Origin: a virus
DNA: 47,402 nt
Virus record (IMG/VR): IMGVR_UViG_3300020451_000280
Coordinates: 1-47,402 of that record
Strand: one strand, 5' to 3'
This document shows positions 1 to 9,325 of the stretch, in pieces. The first letter of the stretch is position 1. Every line of letters starts with the position of its first letter. The notes below the pieces were generated by a model. It made no database searches, was not told the origin of the DNA, and was given only the letters and a program-made list of their open reading frames with translations. A program made the translations under genes and the position numbers.

Positions 1-303
1 AATTTGATTGTGATTTATCAACAAAAAGCGCAAGATTTCTTCAATCAAACGGTTGCTGCTGAAACCAGAGAGATGAAGTATAAGCAGCAAGCAGAAGTCT
101 ATGCTAATAGAATTACTGAACTTCAGAAGCAGTTAGGTTCTGCAAGTGAGGCAGTAAATTCTAGTAACGAATCTGCTCGTTCTTTGAAAGAGCAACTTTC
201 GCAAGTAACAAGAGAACTTGAAGAAGAAAGAAATAAACCAGCACCTACTCCCACAAGGTCACGAAAGGCAAAATCAAAGGATTTAGTCGCCGAAGAGTTC
301 TAA
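1..303 (+). CDS. C-terminal part of an unidentified protein with coiled coil (5' end outside window)
   Basis: The frame is open from base 1, so only the last 100 or so residues are visible. The middle is rich in Glu, Gln, Lys and Ala with heptad-like spacing (residues about 20-75), which suggests a coiled coil. It is followed by a Pro/Thr/Arg/Lys linker and an acidic end. No family is recognised. It lies directly before the late promoter of the giant fibre gene. A small-terminase-like or assembly-chaperone role is conceivable from the coiled coil and the position upstream of gp17, but nothing visible decides this. Confidence 0.6.
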   Translation, partial: NLIVIYQQKAQDFFNQTVAAETREMKYKQQAEVYANRITELQKQLGSASEAVNSSNESARSLKEQLSQVTRELEEERNKPAPTPTRSRKAKSKDLVAEEF

Positions 304-309
304 TAAATA
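303..309 (+). promoter_or_regulatory. T4-type late promoter motif before the fibre gene
   Basis: ATAAATA begins at the stop codon of the upstream gene, 53 bases before the fibre start. It matches the T4 late -10 box (TATAAATA) recognised by gp55 with the gp45 clamp. The same motif recurs before many structural genes in this window. Confidence 0.6.
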
Positions 310-317
310 TCTAAAGC

Positions 318-333
318 ACCAGTATATACTGGT
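318..333 (+). promoter_or_regulatory. Perfect 16-bp palindrome in the fibre-gene leader
   Basis: ACCAGTATATACTGGT equals its own reverse complement. It begins 8 bases after the late motif, so it would lie at the very 5' end of the fibre mRNA. It could be a protein-binding operator or contribute to a 5' structure. There is no T-run after it, so it is not a terminator. Confidence 0.45.
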
Positions 334-362
334 CATAGAATGACTACATAGACGCATAAAAA

Positions 363-3300
363 ATGGCAGATCCAAAGATTAAGTTTAAGAGGTCGGCTGT
401 AGCCGGTAAAATTCCTACCGCCGCACAAGTTCCATTAGGAGAACTTGCTTTAAACACTAACGATGGTCTTCTATATACGTCAAAAGATGTTGGTGCTGGA
501 GCAACAGTCATCGCCGTTAACCCATTTAGGGTAGGCACAGGGACAGATAGTTATAACGCATTTTTTACTGCTGGTAATGTTGGTATAGGTTCTACATTAC
601 CAACGGCAAAACTTGATGTATCCGGTCAAGTAAATATAACAAATTCAGAATCACAAGGTTCTGCTACTACTGGCGCAGTTGAGTTTGATGGGAATGATTC
701 TCTCAGGGTGGTGCATGACTCAGGGTTCAACTTAGGATCAAATAATTTCACTGTAGAAGCATGGTTTAAATATACTGGAACAATAAGTAATTATCATAGT
801 ATCTTCGCATTTTCAGGTGGCAACATCAATATTAGGCTTAGATTATTAAGTGGTAATGTAAGACTTGATTATAGAATTGCTGCTCTTGGTGCTACTTTAT
901 CAGGATCTGATGCTACTGTTGCGCTTTCATCTGGAACATGGTATCACGTTGCCCTTGTAAGGAATGGTAATAATTTAAATCTTTACTTGGATGGCGTTTC
1001 TAAACTTAGTTCAACAACATTTACTCAATCCTTTTCTGATCAAAATGGCGAAGGATTTAGTATAGGATCCCATGCAAACGCAACGCCAGGACATTTCTTC
1101 CCAGGTGATATTTCTAACGTTCGTCTTGTAAATGGAACTGCTGTATATACTTCGGCATTTACAGTGCCCACAACACAACTTTCAAATATAACAAATACGA
1201 AAGTTCTCTGCTGCCAATCAACAAGTTCAGTCACAGCAGAAGCAACTGGCAAAACAATTAATACTACTGGAGACCCATCAGTTGCATCCAGTAATCCAGG
1301 ATTAACATATACAGCGACTATTAGTGCTCCAAGTCATTTAAATGTATCTGGAATAACAACTACATCTGTATTAAAAGTAGGAACTGGTATAACTGCTTCT
1401 GGTGGTATTGTAACTGCTACAACTTTCAGTGGTTCTGGTGCATCTCTTACCAATCTTCCTGCTGCAAACATAACAGGAACTTTACCAGCAATAAGTGGTG
1501 CTAACTTAACGAACTTAAATGCGTCGAATCTTGCTTCAGGCACTGTTCCTGATGGTAGATTCCCTGCCACACTTCCTGCTGCTAGTGGCGCTAATTTAAC
1601 AAACTTACCAGCAGCAAATGTAACTGGTACACTTCCTGCAATTAGTGGTGCTAACTTAACGAACTTAAATGCTTCTAATCTTGCTTCAGGCACCGTTCCC
1701 ACAGCAAGAATTCCTACACTCAATCAGGATACAACAGGAACTGCTGCTGGATTAACTGGTACTCCAAATATAACAGTTGGAACTGTCACAGGAGCATCTT
1801 TAGATATTTCCGGTAACGTTGATATTGATGGAACCTTAGAAGCAGATGCCATTACTGTTGATGGTACAACATTAGCAGAAACTATTTCAGATACTGTAGG
1901 TGCAATGGTTTCTAGTAATACCGAATCTGGTATTACTGTTACATATCAAGATAGTGATAATACTCTTGATTTTAGTGTAGCATCACAAACTGATGAAAAC
2001 TTTACGACTGCTGATCATTCCAAATTAGATGGTATTGAAGCAAGTGCTGATGTAACTGACGCAACTAATGTGGCAGCAGCTGGTGCTGTTATGGAGTCAG
2101 ATTCTACTACTGCAAGTATGAGTTTTGTTGTAGATGAAGATAATATGTCTTCTAATTCTGCTACAAAAGTACCAACTCAACAGTCTGTTAAAGCATACGT
2201 TGATTCTCAGGTAACGGCACAAGATTTAGATCTTACAACTGATAGTGGGACTATCGCTATTGATCTCGATAGTGAAACTCTTACCATTCAAGGTACAACA
2301 AACGAAATTGAGACAAGTGCAACTGGTAATACTGTCACTGTCGGTCTTCCCAATAATGTAACCGTAGGAAATAATCTTACAGTTGGAAATGACTTGGTTG
2401 TAACCGGATCATTAACATATGAAGATGTAACTAATATTGATTCCGTAGGATTATCAACATTTAGAGCAGGAGTTAATATCACTGGAACAGCGACCGCAAC
2501 ATTATTTTCCGGTTCTGGTGCATCACTCACCAATCTTCCTGCTGCTAATCTTACAGGAACTCTACCTGCTATTAGTGGTGCAAACTTAACGAACTTAGAT
2601 GCTACCGATCTTGCCTCTGGAACTATCCCAGATGCACGATTCCCAGCAGCACTTCCTGCGATTGATGGATCTGCACTTACAGGTATCACAGCATCAGGAA
2701 CTGGTGCTATTGGTGGTCTAACCATTAAGAATCAAAGTGGTGCTGTTGTTGGTACTGCAGGTAGTGTTTCTACGATTGACTTTGATGGATCTGCAGGAGT
2801 TACTGTTTCTGCTACAACTGGTGCTGCCGGTATTGCTACCGTGCTCATCTCTGCAGATCTTGTAACAGATACATCTCCACAACTTGGTGGCAATTTAGAT
2901 CTCAACGGCAATAATATCACTGGATCTGGTAATATTCCTGCTGCTAATGTAACTGGCACACTTCCTGCGATTAGTATTGGTGGTGACTTATCTATCGTCG
3001 ATAAGATAGTTCACACTGGAGATACCAATACATCTATTGGATTCCCTTCTGATGATAAAATACAACTTGCCACAAATGGATCTCCAAAAATGACACTCGA
3101 CAACGTAGGTCGCGTGTTGATTGGAACTACAGGTGCTCCATCTGGCACTGATGCTCAATATAGTAAATTAGTAATTAGAGGAAATACTTCATCGGCCACA
3201 GCAGTTGCTTATTTGTCATTAGGAAACGGGAAAACAACATCAGATACAGGAACAAACGAAAACTTAGGAATACTTACTTTTAATGATAATGATAACGACG

Positions 3301-6300
3301 CAGGTGAATACGCACGTATTATAGGTGCATCAGATGGTTCGAATGGAACTGACGATTATCCAGGAAAACTGATATTTTCTACAACTGCTGATGGTGGTTC
3401 AAGTCCAACAGAAAGACTTCGTATCAACAGCTCGGGTCAGGTGCTGATTGGTGCCACAAGCGGCGGCGGTTTATTTTCGGTTCATCAGGCTACTAGTTCG
3501 ACCTCTAATTACATAAACATTACCAATGACGCCACTGGTTCTTCTTCGTGGGCGAATGGAATGCTCTTGGGTAACAATGCGTCTGGCGATGCATTGGTCT
3601 GGCAAAATGAAAACCTAAATTTAATTTTTGGAACCAACAATAACGAGCGGATGCGTATAACCGCTACTGGAAGAATGGGATTGGGAACCCAAAATCCAAC
3701 ATCAACATTACATGTTAGTGGTACTGTAACTGCTACAACTTTCAGTGGTTCCGGTGCATCACTCACCAATATTCCTGCTGCTAATCTTACAGGAACACTC
3801 CCAGCGATTAGTGGTGCTAATCTCACTAATCTTGATGCTTCAGACCTCGCTTCAGGCACAGTTCCTGATGGTAGATTCCCTGCCACACTTCCTGCAGCTA
3901 GTGGCGCTAATTTAACAAATTTACCAGCTGCAAACATAACAGGAACTTTACCGGCAATCAGCGGTGCAAACTTAACGAACTTAAATGGTTCGAATATTTC
4001 TTCGGGAACAGTTGCTGCCGCGAGGGTTGGTGCTCTTCCCGCAAGTAAAATCACTACAGGCACATTTGATGCTGCTAGAATTCCTACTCTTAATCAGGAT
4101 ACAACAGGAACTGCTGCTGGGTTAACGGGAACTCCAAATATAACTGTTGGAACTGTAACAGCAGCATCTTTAGATATTTCTGGAAACGTTGATGTTGATG
4201 GGACACTAGAAGCAGATGCTATCACTATTGATGGAGCAACTCTCGCAGAAACTATTTCCGACACTGTAGGAGCAATGGTTTCCAGTAATACCGAAACTGG
4301 CATTACTGTTGCATATCAAGATAGTGATAATACTCTTGATTTTTCCATTGGAACATTAAATCAAGATACAACAGGAACTGCTGCACTTGCAGAGGGTCTG
4401 ACTGGTTCACCTACTATTGGCGTCAGCACAATTACAACTACTGGTAGTGTAGGAATAGGTTCCACACTACCAACAGGTAAACTTGACGTTTTAGGTCAAG
4501 TAAACATCAAATCTACATCGACCACAACAACATCCGGAATAGCAACATCATATACTGGATCTGTTTATCTTGATGGCAATAGTGATTATCTAACAGTTCC
4601 TGGTCCTGGAACATTAGCAGCAAGTTCTAACTGGACTTTAGAATGCTATTTCTATTGCACTGGTACTTCTAGTGGAACTTATAGAATTGTTGGTGCCAAT
4701 GAAAGTGTAAATGGATCTCAATATTCTTTTATTAGGATCAGGAATGGTCAGTATCAGTTTTTTACTGATAATGCATATAGTAGTACAGTTGGAACTGCTA
4801 CTTTTAATGCATGGCACCATATTGCATTTACAAAAACTGGAACAACTCTGCGTGGTTTTGTTGATGGGGTCAAAATTTATGAGGCAACAGACAATAATTC
4901 AGATAGTATTACAACATTTGTTGTTGGATGGGGTTATGGAAGTGAATATTTCCCAGGATATATTTCAAATGTAAGATTTGTAAATGGCACTTCTCTTTAC
5001 AAAGAGAACTTCACTCCCCAGACAGCAGAACTTACCAAAATTTATAATACTACTCACCTTTTAGCACAGTCTTCAAGTTCAGCAACTGCAGAAGCGACTG
5101 GCAAAACTGTGACTGCTGTTGGCACTGCTGCAGCATCAACAACAAATCCAAGTCTTGTAAAAGGATTTGATTTGTCTGGTTCTGTTGAACTTGATGGAAC
5201 TGGTGATTATCTTAGTGTAACTCATTCTGATTTAGCATTAGGTACGGGAGACTTTACACTTGAATTTTGGACGTACATACACACTCAAAACGCTGGATAT
5301 GATGCAGTATTTGAAAGTCGATCATCTACTAGCGCAACTGATGGATTTACTATTGGAAGATTTGGAACTTCTGGTCATGTTAATAAGTTTTCAATGTTTT
5401 TCGGTGGAAATTATAGATCAGAAGCAGATACAACAGTTGCAAACAATACATGGTCTCATGTAGCACTTGTTAGATTTAATGGTACAACTACATTATACTT
5501 AAATGGTATAGCAGGGTCCACAACTTATAGTGACTCAAATAATTATAGCAACACTTCTGTAAAGATTGGTGTTAATGCAAGTAACTCTAACGATTTTGAT
5601 GGAAATATCTCCAACTTACGTTTAGTTAAAGGAACCGCACTTTATACATCTAACTTCTCCCCAACATTTACTGAACTTACAAATTTACCAAATACAAAAC
5701 TTCTTGCGTTTCAATCATCAAGTTCTGCAACAGCTGAAGCAACTGGTAAAACTATTACTGCTGTTGGTAATGCTGCTGCATCAACAACAAGTCCCGGATT
5801 AATCTCACCAAATAGTCTCACTGGTTCTGTTGATTTTGATGGAACAGGTGATTACTTAACAGTCGCCGATAGTTCTTTAAATCCAGGAACAGGTGATTTT
5901 GCTGTAGAGGCATTTGTTAAATTTGCAAGCAATTCTGGAACTAGAAGAGCAGTGGTTATGGACACCACTGCATATGGTTCCAATAGTTTAAGTATTCAAC
6001 AATATAATAATGGATTTGAATTTTATTGTGGTGGTCAAAATCACTATACAAGTGGTTTTGACATGACAATATGGCATCACGCGCTGATCACAAGAAAGAG
6101 TAATACAATAAGATATATTGTCGATGGTAAAATAATAGGAACAGATACTAGTTCTAACAACATTTATGGTGAACCTACAAATACATTAACTATTGGTGGA
6201 TATAATAGTGTTTCCAATAGTGAGTATATGGGGGGTTATATTAGTAATGTAAGATTAGTTGTAGGTTCTGTTCCATCTGAGTATGAAACGACATCTACAT

Positions 6301-7598
6301 CTGTTGGAACACAAGTATTTACTCCTACAAGAGAAGAATTAACTAATGTTACTGATACCAAGTTTCTTGGATTGCAGTCAGCAAGTTCTGCAACAGCATA
6401 TGCTGTTTCTCCTGCATCAATCTCTGCTTATGGAGATGCATCAGCATCATCGACATCTCCTGGTTTGGTCAAAGCATATACTAATGCTAGTGGACAAACA
6501 ACGACCACAACAACAACCTCAGGTAATTTATTAGTAAGTGGCATTACAACTGCTACGAATAGAATTGATATTAAGAGTGATGATTCTACACCAGGACGTA
6601 TTGATTTCTATTGCGAATCCAGTAATGCTCATTATACCCAACTTAGATCTGCTGCTCATGCAAGTTATTCTGGTATAGCAACAGTAACTTTACCAACCTC
6701 AACGGGAACTTTACTTCTTACTGATGGTTCCGGTGCATCACTTACCAATCTTCCCGCTGCTAATTTAACAGGAACTTTACCAGCAATTAGTGGTGCTAAT
6801 CTGACTAATCTGGATGCGTCAGACCTTGCCTCAGGTACAGTTCCAGATGCACGATTCCCTGCTACATTACCTGCTGCTAGTGGTGCTAATTTAACAAACT
6901 TACCAGCAGCAAATATAACTGGGACTTTACCCGCAATTAGTGGTGCCAATCTTACAGGAATAGATATTGGCATTGCTGGTGACAGTGGAACTGGTACGGT
7001 TAATACCTCACAATCATTAACTATCGCTGGAACATCAAGTGAGATTGTAACTTCAGCATCTGGACAGACTATTACTCTTAGCCTTCCAACCACAGTTACC
7101 AATGATAATTTTGAAACCACTGCTGCTGGTAGAGTTACCACCGGTCTTATTGCATCTCAAAATAATACGGATGGATTAACATTAGCAACTGGAGGTGGCA
7201 AAAAGTGGTTGGTTGGACGTGCTAATGCAGAAGTAGAACTTTATTATAATAACAATTTAAAATTTGAAACCACTAACGATGGTGCAGTTGTAACTGGTAT
7301 TGTAACTGCCACATCTTTTTCTGGTTCTGGCGCTAATCTTACAAATGTAAACGCTACTGTTGCTGGTATTAGTACAACAGGAACAAGCACATTTAATCAT
7401 GTATCTGTCACTGGTGTTGCGACAGTATCAACTGCATTCTATCTTCCACAGTATACAACTACTGCAAGAGACGCAGGTACATTTAATGAAGGTGCAATGA
7501 TTTACAATACAACATTGAAGAAAATGGAATTCTATGATGGTACTAACTGGGTCACTCTACCTGGCGTTACTCTTGGACTTGGTATGGGGGTATTTTAA
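363..7598 (+). CDS. Giant tail fibre / adhesin with four LamG-like domains
   Basis: A 2411-residue protein, probably a tail or capsid fibre that binds the host surface. The N-terminus (about 1-90) has the form common at the start of phage fibres (an FKR...G...A...LGELALNT pattern, then 'VGIGSTLPTAKLDVSG'). Four concanavalin/LamG-like domains are seen at about 105-313, 1398-1598, 1606-1815 and 1820-2036. Each starts with (F/L)DG(N/T)D, has WxHxAL(V/I)R and DG strands, and ends with SNVRLVxGTxxY and a 'TAEATGK' segment. Between them lie low-complexity beta-rich repeats (SGxGASLTNLPAAN, TGTLPAISGANLTNL) at about 356-450, 717-775, 1130-1240 and 2122-2200. The C-terminus has the 'MIYNTTLKKMEFYDG-NWV' ending typical of phage fibres. 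The start ATG follows a late promoter. No chaperone-protease domain is evident. Role is inferred from architecture; the bound receptor is unknown. Confidence 0.85.
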   Translation: MADPKIKFKRSAVAGKIPTAAQVPLGELALNTNDGLLYTSKDVGAGATVIAVNPFRVGTGTDSYNAFFTAGNVGIGSTLPTAKLDVSGQVNITNSESQGSATTGAVEFDGNDSLRVVHDSGFNLGSNNFTVEAWFKYTGTISNYHSIFAFSGGNINIRLRLLSGNVRLDYRIAALGATLSGSDATVALSSGTWYHVALVRNGNNLNLYLDGVSKLSSTTFTQSFSDQNGEGFSIGSHANATPGHFFPGDISNVRLVNGTAVYTSAFTVPTTQLSNITNTKVLCCQSTSSVTAEATGKTINTTGDPSVASSNPGLTYTATISAPSHLNVSGITTTSVLKVGTGITASGGIVTATTFSGSGASLTNLPAANITGTLPAISGANLTNLNASNLASGTVPDGRFPATLPAASGANLTNLPAANVTGTLPAISGANLTNLNASNLASGTVPTARIPTLNQDTTGTAAGLTGTPNITVGTVTGASLDISGNVDIDGTLEADAITVDGTTLAETISDTVGAMVSSNTESGITVTYQDSDNTLDFSVASQTDENFTTADHSKLDGIEASADVTDATNVAAAGAVMESDSTTASMSFVVDEDNMSSNSATKVPTQQSVKAYVDSQVTAQDLDLTTDSGTIAIDLDSETLTIQGTTNEIETSATGNTVTVGLPNNVTVGNNLTVGNDLVVTGSLTYEDVTNIDSVGLSTFRAGVNITGTATATLFSGSGASLTNLPAANLTGTLPAISGANLTNLDATDLASGTIPDARFPAALPAIDGSALTGITASGTGAIGGLTIKNQSGAVVGTAGSVSTIDFDGSAGVTVSATTGAAGIATVLISADLVTDTSPQLGGNLDLNGNNITGSGNIPAANVTGTLPAISIGGDLSIVDKIVHTGDTNTSIGFPSDDKIQLATNGSPKMTLDNVGRVLIGTTGAPSGTDAQYSKLVIRGNTSSATAVAYLSLGNGKTTSDTGTNENLGILTFNDNDNDAGEYARIIGASDGSNGTDDYPGKLIFSTTADGGSSPTERLRINSSGQVLIGATSGGGLFSVHQATSSTSNYINITNDATGSSSWANGMLLGNNASGDALVWQNENLNLIFGTNNNERMRITATGRMGLGTQNPTSTLHVSGTVTATTFSGSGASLTNIPAANLTGTLPAISGANLTNLDASDLASGTVPDGRFPATLPAASGANLTNLPAANITGTLPAISGANLTNLNGSNISSGTVAAARVGALPASKITTGTFDAARIPTLNQDTTGTAAGLTGTPNITVGTVTAASLDISGNVDVDGTLEADAITIDGATLAETISDTVGAMVSSNTETGITVAYQDSDNTLDFSIGTLNQDTTGTAALAEGLTGSPTIGVSTITTTGSVGIGSTLPTGKLDVLGQVNIKSTSTTTTSGIATSYTGSVYLDGNSDYLTVPGPGTLAASSNWTLECYFYCTGTSSGTYRIVGANESVNGSQYSFIRIRNGQYQFFTDNAYSSTVGTATFNAWHHIAFTKTGTTLRGFVDGVKIYEATDNNSDSITTFVVGWGYGSEYFPGYISNVRFVNGTSLYKENFTPQTAELTKIYNTTHLLAQSSSSATAEATGKTVTAVGTAAASTTNPSLVKGFDLSGSVELDGTGDYLSVTHSDLALGTGDFTLEFWTYIHTQNAGYDAVFESRSSTSATDGFTIGRFGTSGHVNKFSMFFGGNYRSEADTTVANNTWSHVALVRFNGTTTLYLNGIAGSTTYSDSNNYSNTSVKIGVNASNSNDFDGNISNLRLVKGTALYTSNFSPTFTELTNLPNTKLLAFQSSSSATAEATGKTITAVGNAAASTTSPGLISPNSLTGSVDFDGTGDYLTVADSSLNPGTGDFAVEAFVKFASNSGTRRAVVMDTTAYGSNSLSIQQYNNGFEFYCGGQNHYTSGFDMTIWHHALITRKSNTIRYIVDGKIIGTDTSSNNIYGEPTNTLTIGGYNSVSNSEYMGGYISNVRLVVGSVPSEYETTSTSVGTQVFTPTREELTNVTDTKFLGLQSASSATAYAVSPASISAYGDASASSTSPGLVKAYTNASGQTTTTTTTSGNLLVSGITTATNRIDIKSDDSTPGRIDFYCESSNAHYTQLRSAAHASYSGIATVTLPTSTGTLLLTDGSGASLTNLPAANLTGTLPAISGANLTNLDASDLASGTVPDARFPATLPAASGANLTNLPAANITGTLPAISGANLTGIDIGIAGDSGTGTVNTSQSLTIAGTSSEIVTSASGQTITLSLPTTVTNDNFETTAAGRVTTGLIASQNNTDGLTLATGGGKKWLVGRANAEVELYYNNNLKFETTNDGAVVTGIVTATSFSGSGANLTNVNATVAGISTTGTSTFNHVSVTGVATVSTAFYLPQYTTTARDAGTFNEGAMIYNTTLKKMEFYDGTNWVTLPGVTLGLGMGVF
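1428..1722 (+). repeat. Fibre repeat block 1 (ASLTNLPAAN / TGTLPAISGANLTNL)
   Basis: Two tandem versions of a roughly 100-base unit encoding TGTLPAISGANLTNL followed by ASGTVP. Closely related blocks lie near 2508-2690, 3741-4090 and 6727-6960. The near-identical DNA makes it a substrate for homologous recombination within the gene. Confidence 0.8.
1709..1973 (+). repeat. 265-bp direct repeat, copy 1 (fibre gene)
   Basis: Colinear with 4079-4343 at a constant offset of 2370 bases with no indel, differing only by scattered substitutions. It encodes the LNQDTTGTAAGLTGTP to YQDSDNTLDF segment. An intragenic duplication. Confidence 0.85.
2508..2690 (+). repeat. Fibre repeat block 2
   Basis: A single, more diverged version of the repeat block, encoding SGASLTNLPAANLTGTLPAISGANLTNL and ending in a degenerate copy of the second unit. 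Confidence 0.75.
3741..4090 (+). repeat. Fibre repeat block 3
   Basis: Two tandem units as in block 1, followed by an insertion encoding SSGTVAAARVGALPASKITTG before the 265-bp duplicated segment begins. Confidence 0.75.
4079..4343 (+). repeat. 265-bp direct repeat, copy 2 (fibre gene)
   Basis: Second copy of 1709-1973, same length and frame, with synonymous and a few non-synonymous differences. Retention of frame shows the duplicated segment is a functional protein module. Confidence 0.85.
6727..6960 (+). repeat. Fibre repeat block 4
   Basis: Fourth block of the same repeat, downstream of the last LamG domain. It has two tandem units and ends in SGANLTGID. Confidence 0.75.
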
Positions 7599-7601
7599 AT
7601 C

Positions 7602-7608
7602 ATAAATA
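7602..7608 (+). promoter_or_regulatory. T4-type late promoter motif before the DUF192 protein
   Basis: ATAAATA lies 4 bases after the fibre stop codon and 22 bases before the next ATG, giving a very short leader. Confidence 0.5.
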
Positions 7609-7629
7609 ATTGATATTAACTGTGTTTTG

Positions 7630-9318
7630 ATGGCTAAGAACGGTCGTTGTCCAGCAGGGCAGTATTACTGTTACACTGATGAAAAGTGTAAACCAATTCC
7701 AGCAGGATTCAAGGTAGTTGGTCGTGCTGGAATGCTCCGTAAGGAGAATGGTCATTCTGTAGATGATGAAGGCGAAACAAAGAATGGTAATGGAAACGGT
7801 AATGGTAATGGCGGTGGTAACGGTGGAGGATCCGTAAGTGAAGCTAACAAAAGTGGCGATAATTCTTTGCGTGACTGGTTTGGCAAGAGTCGCTCTAGTG
7901 ATGGCAAGCCTGGCTGGGTTCAGTTGGGTGGCAAGTACGCAGGAAAACCCTGTGCCAGACAACCAGGACAAACCACAAAACCAAAGTGTGGTTCAAGCAA
8001 AATGAAGCGTAACCTCAGTAAAAGCGAGGAAGATGCTGCATTTAGACGTAAGAATGCGAAAGATCCAAATCCAGATAGAAAAGGGAAGGCAATCAACGTG
8101 AAAACAGAAGAATTTACAACTCTACCATTACAGATTGAAATCCCAACAGAGATAAGAGATTTTAATCTTGGACTCATGTTCAGAGAAAGTCTGGATACAA
8201 ATAGTGGAATGTTATTCATCTTTGATGAAGTAGCACAACAATCATTCCACATGAGAGAGACAAAGATTCCTCTGGATATCGCATTTATCAGAGAAGATGG
8301 AATCATCGAAAGTATCAAGCAGTTAGAACCAAATGATGAAACTGCTGTAGAATCTGATGGAGATATTCTTTGTGCATTAGAAGTAAATCGTGGATGGTTT
8401 GCGGAGAATAATGTAGAAGTTGGCGACGAAATTGATATTACAGAGGGTGAGAAGGATGCTTGTTATCATAAGGTCAAGTCTCGTTATTCGGTATGGCCCT
8501 CTGCATACGCTTCAGGAGCATTAGTTAAGTGTCGCAAAGTTGGTGCGAAGAACTGGGGCAATAAAACTAAGAAGGAGGGATATGATTATTCAAACTGGAG
8601 ATCTGAGTTTAAACCAACAGAGTATGAAACAATTGATCTGATTACTCCCGATCCATTAGAACCAACTGAGGGTATTGGAAGTAAGATGCTTGGTGAGAAG
8701 TGCTGGCCTGGTTATAAGAAAAAGGGTATGAAGACGATGTTTGGAAAGAGATATCCAAACTGTGTCAAAGCAAATGAGGAGACAGACTGTTCTCATACTA
8801 AAAAAGGAAAGGATTGCCCAGTTCATGGTGCAGATGCTTGTCCTGATGATGTGGAAGAAGCAGTTCAGATCCCAAGAAAGACAGGCAACATTGTCGAAGT
8901 ATTCTTGACCTGGCGGGGCAAGATGTTGATGATTAAGATGTTCTTCCCATCTGTGAAGAAACCAAGTCGTTCTGAAGTTCAGGATCAACTTGATAAGGTA
9001 TATCCAGGTTCTAAGGTAAGTTCTTACAGGGTTTCTGACATCAAACCAGGAGAACAGTTTCTACAGACAGAAGGTGCTGCTTGGACAAAAAAAGAAGGTA
9101 AGAATAAAAGTGGAGGTCTGAATGAAAAGGGTAGAAAGTCGTATGAACGCGAAAACCCAGGAAGCGATCTTAAAGCACCTTCAAAAAAAGTTGGGAACCC
9201 TCGTAGAAAAAGTTTTTGTGCGAGAATGAGAGGTATGAAGAAAAAATTAACCTCTGCTAAAACTGCTAGAGATCCAGATAGCAGAATCAATAAGTCATTA
9301 AGAGCTTGGAATTGCTGA
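7630..9318 (+). CDS. Multidomain putative structural protein with DUF192 domain
   Basis: 562 residues from ATG 7630 (a TTG lies just upstream). Order seen: Cys-containing N-terminus (about 1-40); Gly/Asn linker (about 56-75); an 'SLRDWFGKS...GWVQLGGKYAGKPC' segment (about 80-125); a DUF192 domain (about 158-271) with GLMFRESL, GMLFIFD, HMRETKIPLDIAFI and LEVNRGWF; a 'VWPSAYASGALVKCRK' motif (about 286-302); a 'CWPGYKKKGMKTMFGKR-PNC' motif (about 358-377); an alpha/beta segment (about 411-479); and a basic C-terminal domain (about 484-562) with GGLNEKGRKSYERE, NPRRKSFCARM and RINKSLRAWNC, resembling DUF6321. The VWPSAYAS and GLNEKGR-type motifs recur in marine phage proteins annotated as structural. 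It sits between fibre and terminase under a late motif. Its function is unknown; a virion component is inferred. Confidence 0.75.
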   Translation: MAKNGRCPAGQYYCYTDEKCKPIPAGFKVVGRAGMLRKENGHSVDDEGETKNGNGNGNGNGGGNGGGSVSEANKSGDNSLRDWFGKSRSSDGKPGWVQLGGKYAGKPCARQPGQTTKPKCGSSKMKRNLSKSEEDAAFRRKNAKDPNPDRKGKAINVKTEEFTTLPLQIEIPTEIRDFNLGLMFRESLDTNSGMLFIFDEVAQQSFHMRETKIPLDIAFIREDGIIESIKQLEPNDETAVESDGDILCALEVNRGWFAENNVEVGDEIDITEGEKDACYHKVKSRYSVWPSAYASGALVKCRKVGAKNWGNKTKKEGYDYSNWRSEFKPTEYETIDLITPDPLEPTEGIGSKMLGEKCWPGYKKKGMKTMFGKRYPNCVKANEETDCSHTKKGKDCPVHGADACPDDVEEAVQIPRKTGNIVEVFLTWRGKMLMIKMFFPSVKKPSRSEVQDQLDKVYPGSKVSSYRVSDIKPGEQFLQTEGAAWTKKEGKNKSGGLNEKGRKSYERENPGSDLKAPSKKVGNPRRKSFCARMRGMKKKLTSAKTARDPDSRINKSLRAWNC

Positions 9319-9325
9319 TCGGTTT

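Noticed and set aside
1334-4063. Long minus-strand ORFs opposite the fibre repeats (for example 1334-1723, 3509-4063 and also 6665-7141)
   Set aside because: They repeat the same antisense peptide because the sense repeats lack stops on the other strand. They have no start signals and all neighbouring genes are on the + strand.
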